From assembly GCF_009913435.1 (NCBI RefSeq), contig NZ_CP047895.1, positions 1,434,501 to 1,498,500 of the forward strand: DNA of 64,000 nucleotides, given 5' to 3'. Position numbers and translations under genes: made by a program. The notes beneath the pieces are model-generated. The model searched no databases and was not told where the DNA came from. It saw nothing but the letters and a program-made list of their open reading frames with translations. Origin of the DNA: Sphingomonas changnyeongensis (GTDB lineage: Bacteria > Pseudomonadota > Alphaproteobacteria > Sphingomonadales > Sphingomonadaceae). Positions 27,257-35,106 of the stretch are shown here, in pieces; positions within the stretch are counted from its first letter, which is position 1; each line of letters opens with the position of its first letter.

Positions 27257-28092
27257 CGACCCAGATACTGGTCGCGGCGATCATCGCCGCGCTTGAGGAT
27301 GATGCGGCGATCCGCGCGCGGGTGAATGGCGTGTTCGCCGGCCCGCCGCTGCGCGCCACGCCGCCCTGGATCGAGGTCGAACCGCCGCAATGGGCCGACT
27401 GGTCGGTCAAGGACGCGGCGGGGCGCGAGCTGCGCATCGCGCTGTGGGTGCGCGACGAGGGCGATGATCCGCGCCGGGCGGGCGATCTGGTCGATGCGGT
27501 CGATGCGGCGCTCACGCGCCTGCCGCGCCGCCTGCCGGGCTGGATGCTGGGCGGCGCGCAGATGATCCGCGTCCGGATGCTGCGCGAAGCGCGTGGCTGG
27601 GCCGGGCTGGTCGAACACCGGCTGCGGATGCTGGCCGATGGCGGGGCCCGGACGAGGCCCGTGCGAAACAAGGGAGACAAGGCGATGCCGATTGAACGCG
27701 GGAGCGCGTTTCTGCTCAAGATCAGCGATGGTGCGGCACCGCCCGCCTATCAGACCGTGGCCGGGCTGCGCACGACGCAGCTGAGCATCAATGGCGAAGC
27801 GGTGGTCGTGACCAACAAGGGGTCGGGCGGCTGGCGCGAATTGCTGTCGGGGGCCGGGGTCCGGTCAGTCTCGGTGTCGGGCGCGGGCGTGTTCACCGGT
27901 TCGGCGGCTGAGGCGCGGCTGAAGGCCCATGCGCTGTCCGGGACGCTCGCGGACTGCGAGTTGAGCTTTGAGGGCGGCGAGCGGATGCAGGGGCGCTTTC
28001 TCGTCGCGCGCCTTGATTATGCCGGCGATTTCAACGGCGAGCGCAGCTACACGCTTGCCCTTGAAAGCTCCGGCGCGGTGGCCGCGCTGTGA
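27253..28092 (+). CDS. in-frame fusion of DUF3168 (gp8) and TP901-1 major tail protein (gp9)
   Basis: This 279-residue open frame joins two normally separate proteins. Residues 1-130 are DUF3168, a tail terminator-like neck protein (PPWIEVEPPQWADWSVKDAAGRELRIALWV). Residues 145-279 are the TP901-1-type major tail protein. The joint RPVRNKGDKA is encoded by what looks like an untranslated spacer with its own ribosome-binding site. No stop codon is found in this frame between them. The DUF3168 stop may have been lost, so both a fusion and a free tail protein could be made. Confidence 0.75.
   Translation: MTTQILVAAIIAALEDDAAIRARVNGVFAGPPLRATPPWIEVEPPQWADWSVKDAAGRELRIALWVRDEGDDPRRAGDLVDAVDAALTRLPRRLPGWMLGGAQMIRVRMLREARGWAGLVEHRLRMLADGGARTRPVRNKGDKAMPIERGSAFLLKISDGAAPPAYQTVAGLRTTQLSINGEAVVVTNKGSGGWRELLSGAGVRSVSVSGAGVFTGSAAEARLKAHALSGTLADCELSFEGGERMQGRFLVARLDYAGDFNGERSYTLALESSGAVAAL
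27685..28092 (+). CDS. GTA major tail protein (gp9, TP901-1 family), internal start
   Basis: From ATG 27685 the same frame encodes 135 residues that form a complete major tail tube subunit: IERGSAFLLKISDG, AGLRTTQLSINGEAVVVTNKGSGGW, and SVSVSGAGVFTG to the FLVARLDYAGDFNGERSYTLALESSG end. The sequence AAGGGAGACAAGG lies just upstream at normal spacing, which argues that this start is used. Tail tube subunits polymerise around the tape measure, so the free form is needed even if the longer fusion is also made. Confidence 0.75.
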   Translation: MPIERGSAFLLKISDGAAPPAYQTVAGLRTTQLSINGEAVVVTNKGSGGWRELLSGAGVRSVSVSGAGVFTGSAAEARLKAHALSGTLADCELSFEGGERMQGRFLVARLDYAGDFNGERSYTLALESSGAVAAL

Positions 28093-28400
28093 GCGGGGCC
28101 AATCCCGTGCGCGGCGAGGCCAGCCTGCGCGTCGGCGCGGCCGATCTGGTGCTGCGGCCAAGCTTTGCGGCGCTGGTGGCGGCGGAGTCGGAACTCGGGT
28201 CGCTGTTTGCGCTTGTCGAGCGTGCCGCCGCCGGTCAGCTGACCCTGCAGGAGATGACTGCGCTGTTCTGGCACTGCCTGCGCGACCGGCCGGTGGAGCT
28301 GAGCCGCGAAGCGCTCGGCGAGGCGGTGGCGGCGGCCGGGCTTGCCGCCGCGACACCGGCGCTCGCCACGCTGCTGCGCCAGATCCTTGAGGGGCGCTGA
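28089..28400 (+). CDS. GTA gp10 family protein (GTA tail chaperone)
   Basis: This 103-residue protein overlaps the major tail stop (GTGA). The N-terminal half (GEASLRVGAADLVLRPSFAALVAAESELGSLF) matches the gene transfer agent gp10 family, which resembles the tail-assembly chaperones encoded after the major tail gene in siphophages. The C-terminal half is helical. GTG start at 28089. Confidence 0.8.
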   Translation: MSGANPVRGEASLRVGAADLVLRPSFAALVAAESELGSLFALVERAAAGQLTLQEMTALFWHCLRDRPVELSREALGEAVAAAGLAAATPALATLLRQILEGR

Positions 28401-28402
28401 CC

Positions 28403-28603
28403 ATGGCCGGGCGTGGCTTTTCCGCCGCCGCCGCGCAGCTGGCGGGGCACGCCCAGGCGATGCTCGGCTGGCGGCCCGATGAGTTCTGGGCGGCGACGCC
28501 TGCCGATCTGGCGCTGGCGGTGGCCGGTCTGGTCCCGACGGCGGAGGTGCCCGCCGATGGCGCGCTGCTCACAAGGCTGAAGGAGCTGTTTCCCGATGGA
28601 TGA
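28403..28603 (+). CDS. tail assembly chaperone, DUF2376-like
   Basis: This 66-residue protein contains GWRPDEFWAATPADLALAVAGL, the characteristic core of the short chaperone that follows gp10 in GTA clusters (W-x-PxEFW-x-xTPxEL pattern). In siphophages the equivalent protein is often made by frameshifting; here it has its own ATG three bases after the gp10 stop. It overlaps the tape measure start by 8 bp. Confidence 0.8.
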   Translation: MAGRGFSAAAAQLAGHAQAMLGWRPDEFWAATPADLALAVAGLVPTAEVPADGALLTRLKELFPDG

Positions 28604-29183
28604 GGAAATCGAACGGCTGGTGATCGGCGTGCGCGCCGACACCGCCGGCTTTGCCCGCGATCTGGAGGCGATGCGCGCCCAGCTCGAAGGGCCGTTCGGC
28701 GACGGGGTGGCGCGCGCCGGGCGCGGGCTGGAGGCGGTGCTGGCCCGCGCGGTGCGCACCGGCCGGCTGGGCTTTGAGGATCTGAAGCGCGTGGCGTTGC
28801 AGGTGCTGGGCGAGATCGCCGCATCCGCCGTCACATCGGGCATCGGCGCAATCCTGGCCGGCATCGGTGCTGGCGGGGGCGGGACGGGCAGGGGCGGGAT
28901 TGCCGGCGGTCTGCTCGGCGGGCTGACCGGCGGCCTGATCGGCGGACTGCCGGGCCGCGCGACCGGCGGGCCGGTCAGCCCCGGCCAGGCCTATCTGGTC
29001 GGTGAGCGGGGGCCGGAACTGTTCGTGCCGACCATGTCGGGCCGGATCGCGCCCGGCGCTGCGCCGGGCCGCGACGTGCGCATCGCGATCACCGTCAACG
29101 CGCCCGGCGGCACCGATCAGGCGCAGGCGCTGGCGCGGTCCAGCCGCCAGATCGCGCGCGAGGTCCGCCGGGCGCTCGGCTGA
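28596..29183 (+). CDS. GTA tape measure protein (short)
   Basis: This 195-residue protein has an N-terminal helical part (EIERLVIGVRADTAGFARDLEAMRAQLEG), a central Gly/Ile-rich stretch (about residues 75-125) that is membrane-like, and a C-terminal segment ATGGPVSPGQAYLVGERGPELFVP, a well-known end of small tape measure proteins. GTA tails are very short, in line with the length. The final IAITVNAPGGTDQAQALARSS region is typical of the family. Confidence 0.85.
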   Translation: MDEEIERLVIGVRADTAGFARDLEAMRAQLEGPFGDGVARAGRGLEAVLARAVRTGRLGFEDLKRVALQVLGEIAASAVTSGIGAILAGIGAGGGGTGRGGIAGGLLGGLTGGLIGGLPGRATGGPVSPGQAYLVGERGPELFVPTMSGRIAPGAAPGRDVRIAITVNAPGGTDQAQALARSSRQIAREVRRALG

Positions 29184-29220
29184 ACCACAGACCGCGCCGG
29201 CGGGCGGCAGGGAGGAACGG

Positions 29221-31509
29221 ATGGGGTATTGGCTGGCCCGGCAACGCAGCGTCCAGGAGACGAGCTTTATCAAGCGGTTCGATCCGCAATATTGGACGGT
29301 CGATTTTCCGCGCCCGATGATGGCATCGGTGGTGACCACCGCGCCCGATGCGCTGCGCGTCGATGCGGTGTTTTACGCGCGCGACGAACTGGCCGGGCTG
29401 ATCTGGTGGTCCGAGGATCGGCATGATCATCCGCTGCTCGCCTATGAAACGCGGCGCGATTATCGCGGCTGCCGGCTGCGCTTCCGGTGGCGGGCGGCTG
29501 GGGTGGTGCCGCTCGATGCGGTCAATGGCCCGACCCTCACCATCGAGGGCCGCGATGCGGCCGGGCAGGCGCGGGCATGGTATGTCCGGCTGTGGAATTA
29601 CGCCGAGGGCAGCCCCGAGGATGCGGCGATCACGCTTGATTTCGGGGATCTGGCTGGCGGGTTCCTGCTGCCGGACGAGGCCGATCCGGTCTTTGCCGGC
29701 GATATCGACCGGATGTTCATCTCGCTGGTGCCGCCGGGCTATGCGCCCGCAGGCGGTGCGCTGCCCGCGCCGGTCGAGGCCTTTGTCGAACTGACGGAGA
29801 TCGCCTGTGACGGCCCGGCTTCGGTGCTGGAGATCGGCGACGTGCTGGTGCCGCCGCACAGCCTCAGGATCGCGACCGGCTATGACGACGCCTATAACGT
29901 CACCCCCGCGCGGCTGCTGCGGACGATCCTGCACCTCGGCTATCGCGGGACCATCAACCATTATGTCGGGATGAGCCATTATTTCCGCCTGGCCGGCGGG
30001 CTGGTGAGCGGGGCTGACGCCGATCCGCTGTGTGTGCCCTGCACGGCATGGCACCGCGATCTGGCGGCGCGGGCGCGGGCGCTTGATTATGATCTGATCT
30101 GGTCATTGAGCTATGAGCTGTTCGACGCCCATTGCCCGGAAGACTGGAAGCAGCGTGCGGCCAATGGCGATCCGGCGCTGACCGGCTGGTCGCCGCCATC
30201 GACGCTGTTGTCGCCGGCCAGTGCGGCGGCAATGGCCTATCTGCAGGCTGTGGGTCGCGCCTTTGCCGTCATTGCGCGCGATGCGGGCCTGACGATGCGC
30301 TTTCAGGTCGGGGAGCCGTGGTGGTGGGTCGGCCGGGACTTGCGGCTGCACATCTATGACGCCGCCGCGCGCGCCGCCCTGGGTCCCGATCTGCCAGTGA
30401 TCGACGATGTCGGCGCGCCGATGGGGGCAGCCGAGCGGGCGCTGCTCGACCGCGCCGGGGCTTTGCTTGCGGCATCGACAGCCGATCTGGTCGCCGCCGT
30501 CCGCACCGTCGTGCCGGATGCCGAGGCGCTGATCCTGCTCTATCTGCCGACGATCTTTTCAGCGCCCGAACTGCCGCGCGCGCTCGCCCCGCTGGGCTGG
30601 CGCAAGCCCGCCTTCGATGTCCTCCAGCTCGAGGATTATGAATGGGTCACGGACGGGCTGACCGCGCGCAGCGCGCCGGGGCTGGCGGAAATGGGGACGC
30701 GGCTCGGCTATCCGCTTGAGGAGCAGCATTATCTGAGCGGCTTTGTGCTGCGGCCCGAGGATCGCGGCCAATGGGCGCCGATTGCGGCGGCGGCGCGCGC
30801 GGCGATGGCGCGCGGCGTCGCGCAGACCTTTGTGTGGGCGCTGCCGCAGGTGATCCGCGACGGCTTTACCTGGTTTCCGGAGGAAGAGCGCATGGATGCT
30901 TTCGACGATGTGGTCTTTCCGCTCGAGATCGGGCGCGAGGCGAGCATGAGTGCGATGACCTCGACCGCCATTGCCAGCGGCGCCGGCGGCCATGAACAGC
31001 GCAGCGCCGAATGGGCCGAGGCGCGGCTGCGCTTCGATGCCGGGCCGGGCGTTCGGTCGGAAAGCGATCTTGCTGATCTGGTGGCGTTTTTTCGTGGACG
31101 GCGCGGCCCGGCACGGGCGTTTCGGTTCCGGGATCCGTTCGATGACCGGTCCTGTGCTGCCGCCGCTGCGCCCGATCCGGCCGACCAGCTGATCGGGACG
31201 GGCGACGGCCGCACCAGCCGGTTCCCGCTCATCAAGCGCTATGGCGATGTCACGCGGCGCATCACCCGCCCGGTTGCGGCGACCGTCAGGGTGGCGGTGG
31301 CGGGCGATGAAGTGACCGGCTTTGCGCTCGAAGCGGGCGGGGTGGTCGCGTTCGACCGGCCCCCTCCCGCCGGTGCGGCGGTAACCGCCGGTTTCCGTTT
31401 CGACGTGCCGGTGCGCTTTGCCGAGGACCGGCTGGACATTGCCCGCGCGACATTCCTGGCCGGCGAGGCCCCGAGCGTCCCGCTGATCGAGGTGAAGGAA
31501 GACCGATGA
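29221..31509 (+). CDS. sheath-like/glycosidase-like N-terminal region fused to DUF2460 distal tail protein (gp12)
   Basis: This 762-residue protein has two parts. Residues 1-556 form a large domain starting MGYWLARQRSVQETSFIKRF, with TIM-barrel-like features and several Trp (EPWWWVGRDLRLHIYD, LQLEDYEWVTDG, TFVWALPQVI). I believe relatives are called non-contractile tail sheath proteins in sphingomonads, but I cannot confirm that here. Residues 558-762 are DUF2460, the distal tail protein of GTA particles (FDDVVFPLEIGREASMSAM to VPVRFAEDRLDIA). A strong internal ribosome-binding site lies at the border, so fusion and free DUF2460 may both be made. ATG 29221 follows a GGGAGGAACGG site. Confidence 0.75.
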   Translation: MGYWLARQRSVQETSFIKRFDPQYWTVDFPRPMMASVVTTAPDALRVDAVFYARDELAGLIWWSEDRHDHPLLAYETRRDYRGCRLRFRWRAAGVVPLDAVNGPTLTIEGRDAAGQARAWYVRLWNYAEGSPEDAAITLDFGDLAGGFLLPDEADPVFAGDIDRMFISLVPPGYAPAGGALPAPVEAFVELTEIACDGPASVLEIGDVLVPPHSLRIATGYDDAYNVTPARLLRTILHLGYRGTINHYVGMSHYFRLAGGLVSGADADPLCVPCTAWHRDLAARARALDYDLIWSLSYELFDAHCPEDWKQRAANGDPALTGWSPPSTLLSPASAAAMAYLQAVGRAFAVIARDAGLTMRFQVGEPWWWVGRDLRLHIYDAAARAALGPDLPVIDDVGAPMGAAERALLDRAGALLAASTADLVAAVRTVVPDAEALILLYLPTIFSAPELPRALAPLGWRKPAFDVLQLEDYEWVTDGLTARSAPGLAEMGTRLGYPLEEQHYLSGFVLRPEDRGQWAPIAAAARAAMARGVAQTFVWALPQVIRDGFTWFPEEERMDAFDDVVFPLEIGREASMSAMTSTAIASGAGGHEQRSAEWAEARLRFDAGPGVRSESDLADLVAFFRGRRGPARAFRFRDPFDDRSCAAAAAPDPADQLIGTGDGRTSRFPLIKRYGDVTRRITRPVAATVRVAVAGDEVTGFALEAGGVVAFDRPPPAGAAVTAGFRFDVPVRFAEDRLDIARATFLAGEAPSVPLIEVKEDR
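30892..31509 (+). CDS. DUF2460 distal tail protein (gp12), internal start
   Basis: ATG 30892 in the same frame is preceded by GGAGGAAGAG at three to four bases and begins MDAFDDVVFPLEIG, the usual DUF2460 N terminus. The 205-residue product has the normal family length. It would form the distal tail ring between tube and hub. Confidence 0.6.
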   Translation: MDAFDDVVFPLEIGREASMSAMTSTAIASGAGGHEQRSAEWAEARLRFDAGPGVRSESDLADLVAFFRGRRGPARAFRFRDPFDDRSCAAAAAPDPADQLIGTGDGRTSRFPLIKRYGDVTRRITRPVAATVRVAVAGDEVTGFALEAGGVVAFDRPPPAGAAVTAGFRFDVPVRFAEDRLDIARATFLAGEAPSVPLIEVKEDR

Positions 31510-32324
31510 GCGCGATTGCGGATACGGCGCTGGTGCATCTGGCGCTGTGCTGGCGCATCGAACGGCGCGACGGCGTCGCCATCGGCCTGACCGGCCATGA
31601 TCGTCAACTGGAGATTGACGGCTTTGTCTATCGTGCCGCGCCCGGCCTGACCCCGTCGGCGATCGAGCAGGTCACGGGCGGCAGGCCGGGCGACGGGGCG
31701 ATGGAAATCAGCGGCGCGCTGACCGCCGATGCGCTGGGTGCCGACGATCTGGGCGCAGGCCGCTGGGACGGGGCGGCGGTCACGCTGATCGTGGCGGACT
31801 GGACGGCCCCGGCGCGCCATGTCGTGATCGCTGAAGGGCGGCTTGGTCCGGTAAGCGCGGGCCAGGGGCGGTTCACCGCCGAACTGGAAGGGCCGGAGAT
31901 GCTGCTGGCCCGGCCCGTCGTCGAGGAGGTGACGCCGGAATGCCGGGCAGCCCTGGGTGATCGCAGGTGCCGGGTCGACCTGGCCGGTCGCACACGGATC
32001 GGCCATGTGCGCAGCGCCGACGGCCCCATTGTCGATCTCGATATCGTCGAGCCGGTGGCCAATGGCTGGGGCTGGGGGCAGCTGCGCTGGCTTGACGGGC
32101 GCAATGGCGGGCTGAGCCAGCTGGTGCTGGCGAGCAGCGGCGCGCGTGTCACCCTGGCTGCCCCGCCGGCATTTCCGCCCTTGGCGGGCGAGCGGGTGGT
32201 GATGATCGAGGGATGCGACCGGCTGCTCGCCACCTGCTCTGTCCGGTTCGGCAATGCCCGCAACTTCCAGGGCGAGCCGCATGTCCCCGGCAATGATCTG
32301 TTGACGCGTTATCCGCCGCCATGA
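31506..32324 (+). CDS. GTA baseplate hub protein, DUF2163 (gp13)
   Basis: This 272-residue protein has the DUF2163 pattern: LCWRIERRDGVAIGLTGHDR near the N terminus, and a C-terminal domain with four cysteines in ECRAALGDRRC and GCDRLLATC followed by RFGNARNFQGEPHVPGNDLL. In the Rhodobacter GTA structure the hub protein binds an iron-sulphur cluster; the four Cys here are consistent with that. It overlaps its neighbours by 4 bp on both sides (ATGA), so translation is coupled. Confidence 0.9.
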   Translation: MSAIADTALVHLALCWRIERRDGVAIGLTGHDRQLEIDGFVYRAAPGLTPSAIEQVTGGRPGDGAMEISGALTADALGADDLGAGRWDGAAVTLIVADWTAPARHVVIAEGRLGPVSAGQGRFTAELEGPEMLLARPVVEEVTPECRAALGDRRCRVDLAGRTRIGHVRSADGPIVDLDIVEPVANGWGWGQLRWLDGRNGGLSQLVLASSGARVTLAAPPAFPPLAGERVVMIEGCDRLLATCSVRFGNARNFQGEPHVPGNDLLTRYPPP

Positions 32325-32701
32325 CCGAGATTGTTGTGGCAGCACGCGCGCTGGTGGGCGTGCGCTTTCGCCTGCATGGCCGCGATCCGGCGCACGGCCT
32401 GGACTGTATCGGGCTGGTGGCGCTGGCGCTCGGGCGGACTGCGCCCGGCGGCTATGGCTTGCGCGGCGGCGATCCGGCGCGGGTCGCCGCCGCCCTTGCC
32501 GAGGCCGGGCTGGTCGCGGCCCCGGCGCAGGATCCGCAGCCTGGCGACATTCTGCTGATGCGGCCCGGCGCGGCGCAGCTGCATCTTGGGGTGCGGACGG
32601 CGACCGGGCTGATCCATGCCGATGCGGCGCTGGGCCGGGTGGTTGAACGGCCCGGCCCCATTCCCTGGGAGGTGATCGGATCATGGCGACGCTTGTTCTG
32701 A
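32321..32701 (+). CDS. GTA NlpC/P60 peptidoglycan peptidase (gp14)
   Basis: This 126-residue papain-like peptidase acts in the tail tip and probably opens peptidoglycan during DNA delivery. The catalytic Cys lies in HGLDCIGL and the His in AAQLHLGV, with LIHADAALGRVVE after it. It lacks a signal peptide, as expected of a particle component. It overlaps gp13 and gp15 frames. Confidence 0.9.
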   Translation: MTEIVVAARALVGVRFRLHGRDPAHGLDCIGLVALALGRTAPGGYGLRGGDPARVAAALAEAGLVAAPAQDPQPGDILLMRPGAAQLHLGVRTATGLIHADAALGRVVERPGPIPWEVIGSWRRLF

Positions 32702-34839
32702 CCTCGCTTGGCGCGGTGCTGGGGCCGGTTGGTGCCGCCATCGGGGCGACGCTTGGCCAACTTGTCGACCGGCGCATTTTCGGGCCGCGCGGCGCATCGG
32801 GGCCGCGCCTTCAGGATCTCAGGATCCAGACATCGTCCTATGGCGCACCAATCCCGCAGCTGTTCGGCACGGTCCGTGTCGCCGGCACCTTGATCTGGTC
32901 GACCGACCTCATTGAAACGCGCAACCGGCAAGGGGGCGGCAAGGGGCGGCCCAGCACGACCAGCTACAGCTATTCGGCGTCCTTTGCGGTGCTGCTGTCC
33001 GGCCGGCGGGTGGGCGCGGTGCGCCGGATCTGGGCCGATGGGAACCTGCTGCGCGGCGCGGGGGGCGACTGGAAGGGCGAAATCGGTGGTTTTCGCCTGC
33101 ACGACGGACGTGCGGATCAGCCGCCCGATCCGCTGATCGCCGCGCTGGAGCCTGCCGCACCTGCCTATCGGGGGCGTGCCTATGCGGTATTCGAGCAATT
33201 GCAGCTGGCACCGTTCGGCAACCGCATTCCGGCGCTGACGTTCGAGGTGGAGGCTGATCCCGGCCCGGTGATGCTCGACGATGTGCTGGCCGAGCTGGGC
33301 GGCGGGGCGGTTGTCGGGCAGGGGGGTGATGCGGTCAGCGGGTTGGTCGTCGCCGCCGACACGCTCGGTCAGGCGGTCGAGACGTTTGCCGATCTGCTGC
33401 CGGCCATGCCGGTGCCGGCTGGCCGGGGCCTGCGGATCGGCGCGGCGGGCCCGCCCGTCACCCTGGGTCCGGATGAAATCGGGATCGAGGATCGGCAGAC
33501 GCGCAGCTCCGCTGCCGGCCCGACCGCGCTGTCGCTTGGCTATTTCGATCCGGCCCGGGACTATCAGGCCGGGGTGCAGCGTGCCCGGCGGCCGGGTGCG
33601 GGGGAAAGCCAGGCGCGCATCGATCTGCCTGTCACGCTCGACGCCGGGGCGGCGCGGCAGCTTGCCGAGCGGGCGATTGATCGCAGGCGAACGGGGATGC
33701 GGCAGCGGACGCTGCGCTGCGGCTGGCGACGCCTAACGCTTGCGCCGGGCGATCTGGTGCAGACCCCCGATGAGGCGCGGATCTGGCGCGTCACCGAACG
33801 GCGGATCGGCCGCGACGGCGTGATGCTGAGCCTTGTCGCCATCGCCCATGGCCTGACCGCCGATCTGCCTGCGGCTCCCGGCCGGCCCGCCCTGCCGCCG
33901 GACGCGGTGCATGGGCCGACGCGCGTCCATCTGCTCGATCTGCCGCCGCTCGATGATGCGCCGGTCGCGCGACCCCGTCTGCTGGTGGCAGCCGCCGGGG
34001 CGATGCCGGGATGGCGGCGCGCCGCGCTGCTGATCGGGCGTGCCGCCACCGCAGAGCTGCAGCCGATCGGCGATACCGTCGCGCCGGCGCTGATCGGCAC
34101 CGCGCTGGCGGCGCTGCCTCCGGCCGATCCGGGGCTGTTCGACCTGCGGCACAGCGTTGACGTGGCAATGGCCCATGCCGGGATGATGCTGGCGGATGCC
34201 GATGACGGCCGGCTGATTGCGGGGGCAAATCTGGCGCTCATCGGGGACGAGCTGGTGCAATATGGCATGGCCCGGCCGCTGGGCGAGGGGCGCTGGCGCC
34301 TTTCCCGCCTCGTGCGCGGGCGGCGCGGCACCGGCGCGGCGGTGGCGGGGCACCGCGCGGGGGAGCGGTTTTTGCTCATCGAGCCGGATGCGCTGCGCGT
34401 CCATGAACCGCCGGTCGATGCCATCGGTGCGGACATGGTGGTGCTGGCCAGCGGGATCGGCGACCCGCAGCCGGTCGAGAGCGTGGCCCGCGGCATCGGT
34501 GCTGCCGTGCGGCCGCTGCCGCCCGTGCATCTTGCCGCCCGGCGTCGCGCGGACGGCGGCTTTGACCTGTCCTGGATCCGGCAGAGCCGCGAAGGCGGGC
34601 GCTGGATTGACGGCACAGACGCGCCGCTTGGCGAGGAGCGCGAGGCTTATCGGCTTGAGATTGTAACGGAATCCGGTCCTGCGCGCAGCTGGCTGAGCGA
34701 CCGCGCGTTTCATGTCTATGGCCCCGATGACGTCGCGCGCGACCGGCTGGCCGGTGTCAGCGTGACGATGCGGGTCGTGCAGCTGGGCAGCTTTGCCGCC
34801 TCGCAGCCCGCCCAGCTGCGGATCGCGCTGGGAGCCTGA
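32683..34839 (+). CDS. GTA gp15 tail tip/host-specificity protein
   Basis: This 718-residue megatron-type tail tip protein starts ATLVLTSLGAVLGPVGAAIGA, followed by the conserved GPRLQDLRIQTSSYGAPIPQLFGTVRVAGTLIW. The middle has the phage tail hub (GTA TIM-barrel successor) region; the C terminus ends in QLGSFAASQPAQLRIALG, a normal family end. Shorter than Rhodobacter gp15 (about 1300 aa) but usual for sphingomonads as far as I recall. The prophage begins two bases after its stop codon. Confidence 0.9.
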   Translation: MATLVLTSLGAVLGPVGAAIGATLGQLVDRRIFGPRGASGPRLQDLRIQTSSYGAPIPQLFGTVRVAGTLIWSTDLIETRNRQGGGKGRPSTTSYSYSASFAVLLSGRRVGAVRRIWADGNLLRGAGGDWKGEIGGFRLHDGRADQPPDPLIAALEPAAPAYRGRAYAVFEQLQLAPFGNRIPALTFEVEADPGPVMLDDVLAELGGGAVVGQGGDAVSGLVVAADTLGQAVETFADLLPAMPVPAGRGLRIGAAGPPVTLGPDEIGIEDRQTRSSAAGPTALSLGYFDPARDYQAGVQRARRPGAGESQARIDLPVTLDAGAARQLAERAIDRRRTGMRQRTLRCGWRRLTLAPGDLVQTPDEARIWRVTERRIGRDGVMLSLVAIAHGLTADLPAAPGRPALPPDAVHGPTRVHLLDLPPLDDAPVARPRLLVAAAGAMPGWRRAALLIGRAATAELQPIGDTVAPALIGTALAALPPADPGLFDLRHSVDVAMAHAGMMLADADDGRLIAGANLALIGDELVQYGMARPLGEGRWRLSRLVRGRRGTGAAVAGHRAGERFLLIEPDALRVHEPPVDAIGADMVVLASGIGDPQPVESVARGIGAAVRPLPPVHLAARRRADGGFDLSWIRQSREGGRWIDGTDAPLGEEREAYRLEIVTESGPARSWLSDRAFHVYGPDDVARDRLAGVSVTMRVVQLGSFAASQPAQLRIALGA

Positions 34840-34840
34840 A

Positions 34841-34960
34841 TGTGACCCGCCAATAAATCTATCGAGATAAACGGCCCGGGATTTGGCGGGATACCGTGGG
34901 ACAAAATGGCGGATTTCCGCCGTTCGGAGGCGCGAAACGGGCGCCACATGTTTTCTGGCG
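34841..34960. promoter_or_regulatory. candidate prophage left end with transposase-binding repeats
   Basis: The terminal TGTGACCCGCCAATAAAT contains, on the minus strand, TATTGGCGGG. Related copies follow on the plus strand as ATTTGGCGGG (about 34875) and AAATGGCGGA (about 34902). Subterminal repeats of both orientations within the first 100 bp are what MuA-type transposases bind. Assignment rests on position and repeats only. Confidence 0.5.
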
Positions 34961-35106
34961 CGTCGCTTCCCAGATCCGCAGTCTGCTGTGGTGGAAAATG
35001 GCTGAAAACCGCGGTGCATCCCCATTGCAATTTGGGCCACTTCCCAGTTTGCGAAACAACTATGCTCGCCAGCCATAAAAACCCCGCGAAAACAACAGGA
35101 TGAGGG

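Noticed and set aside
32321..32701. NlpC/P60 protein as endolysin of the prophage
   Set aside because: It lies in the GTA operon on the host side of the prophage end, overlapping gp13, as gp14 does in GTA clusters.
34846..34885. CCCGCCAA...TTGGCGGG as a terminator of the GTA operon
   Set aside because: The arms are 8 bp with a long AT-rich loop and no T run, and they lie inside the putative prophage end; transposase sites fit better.
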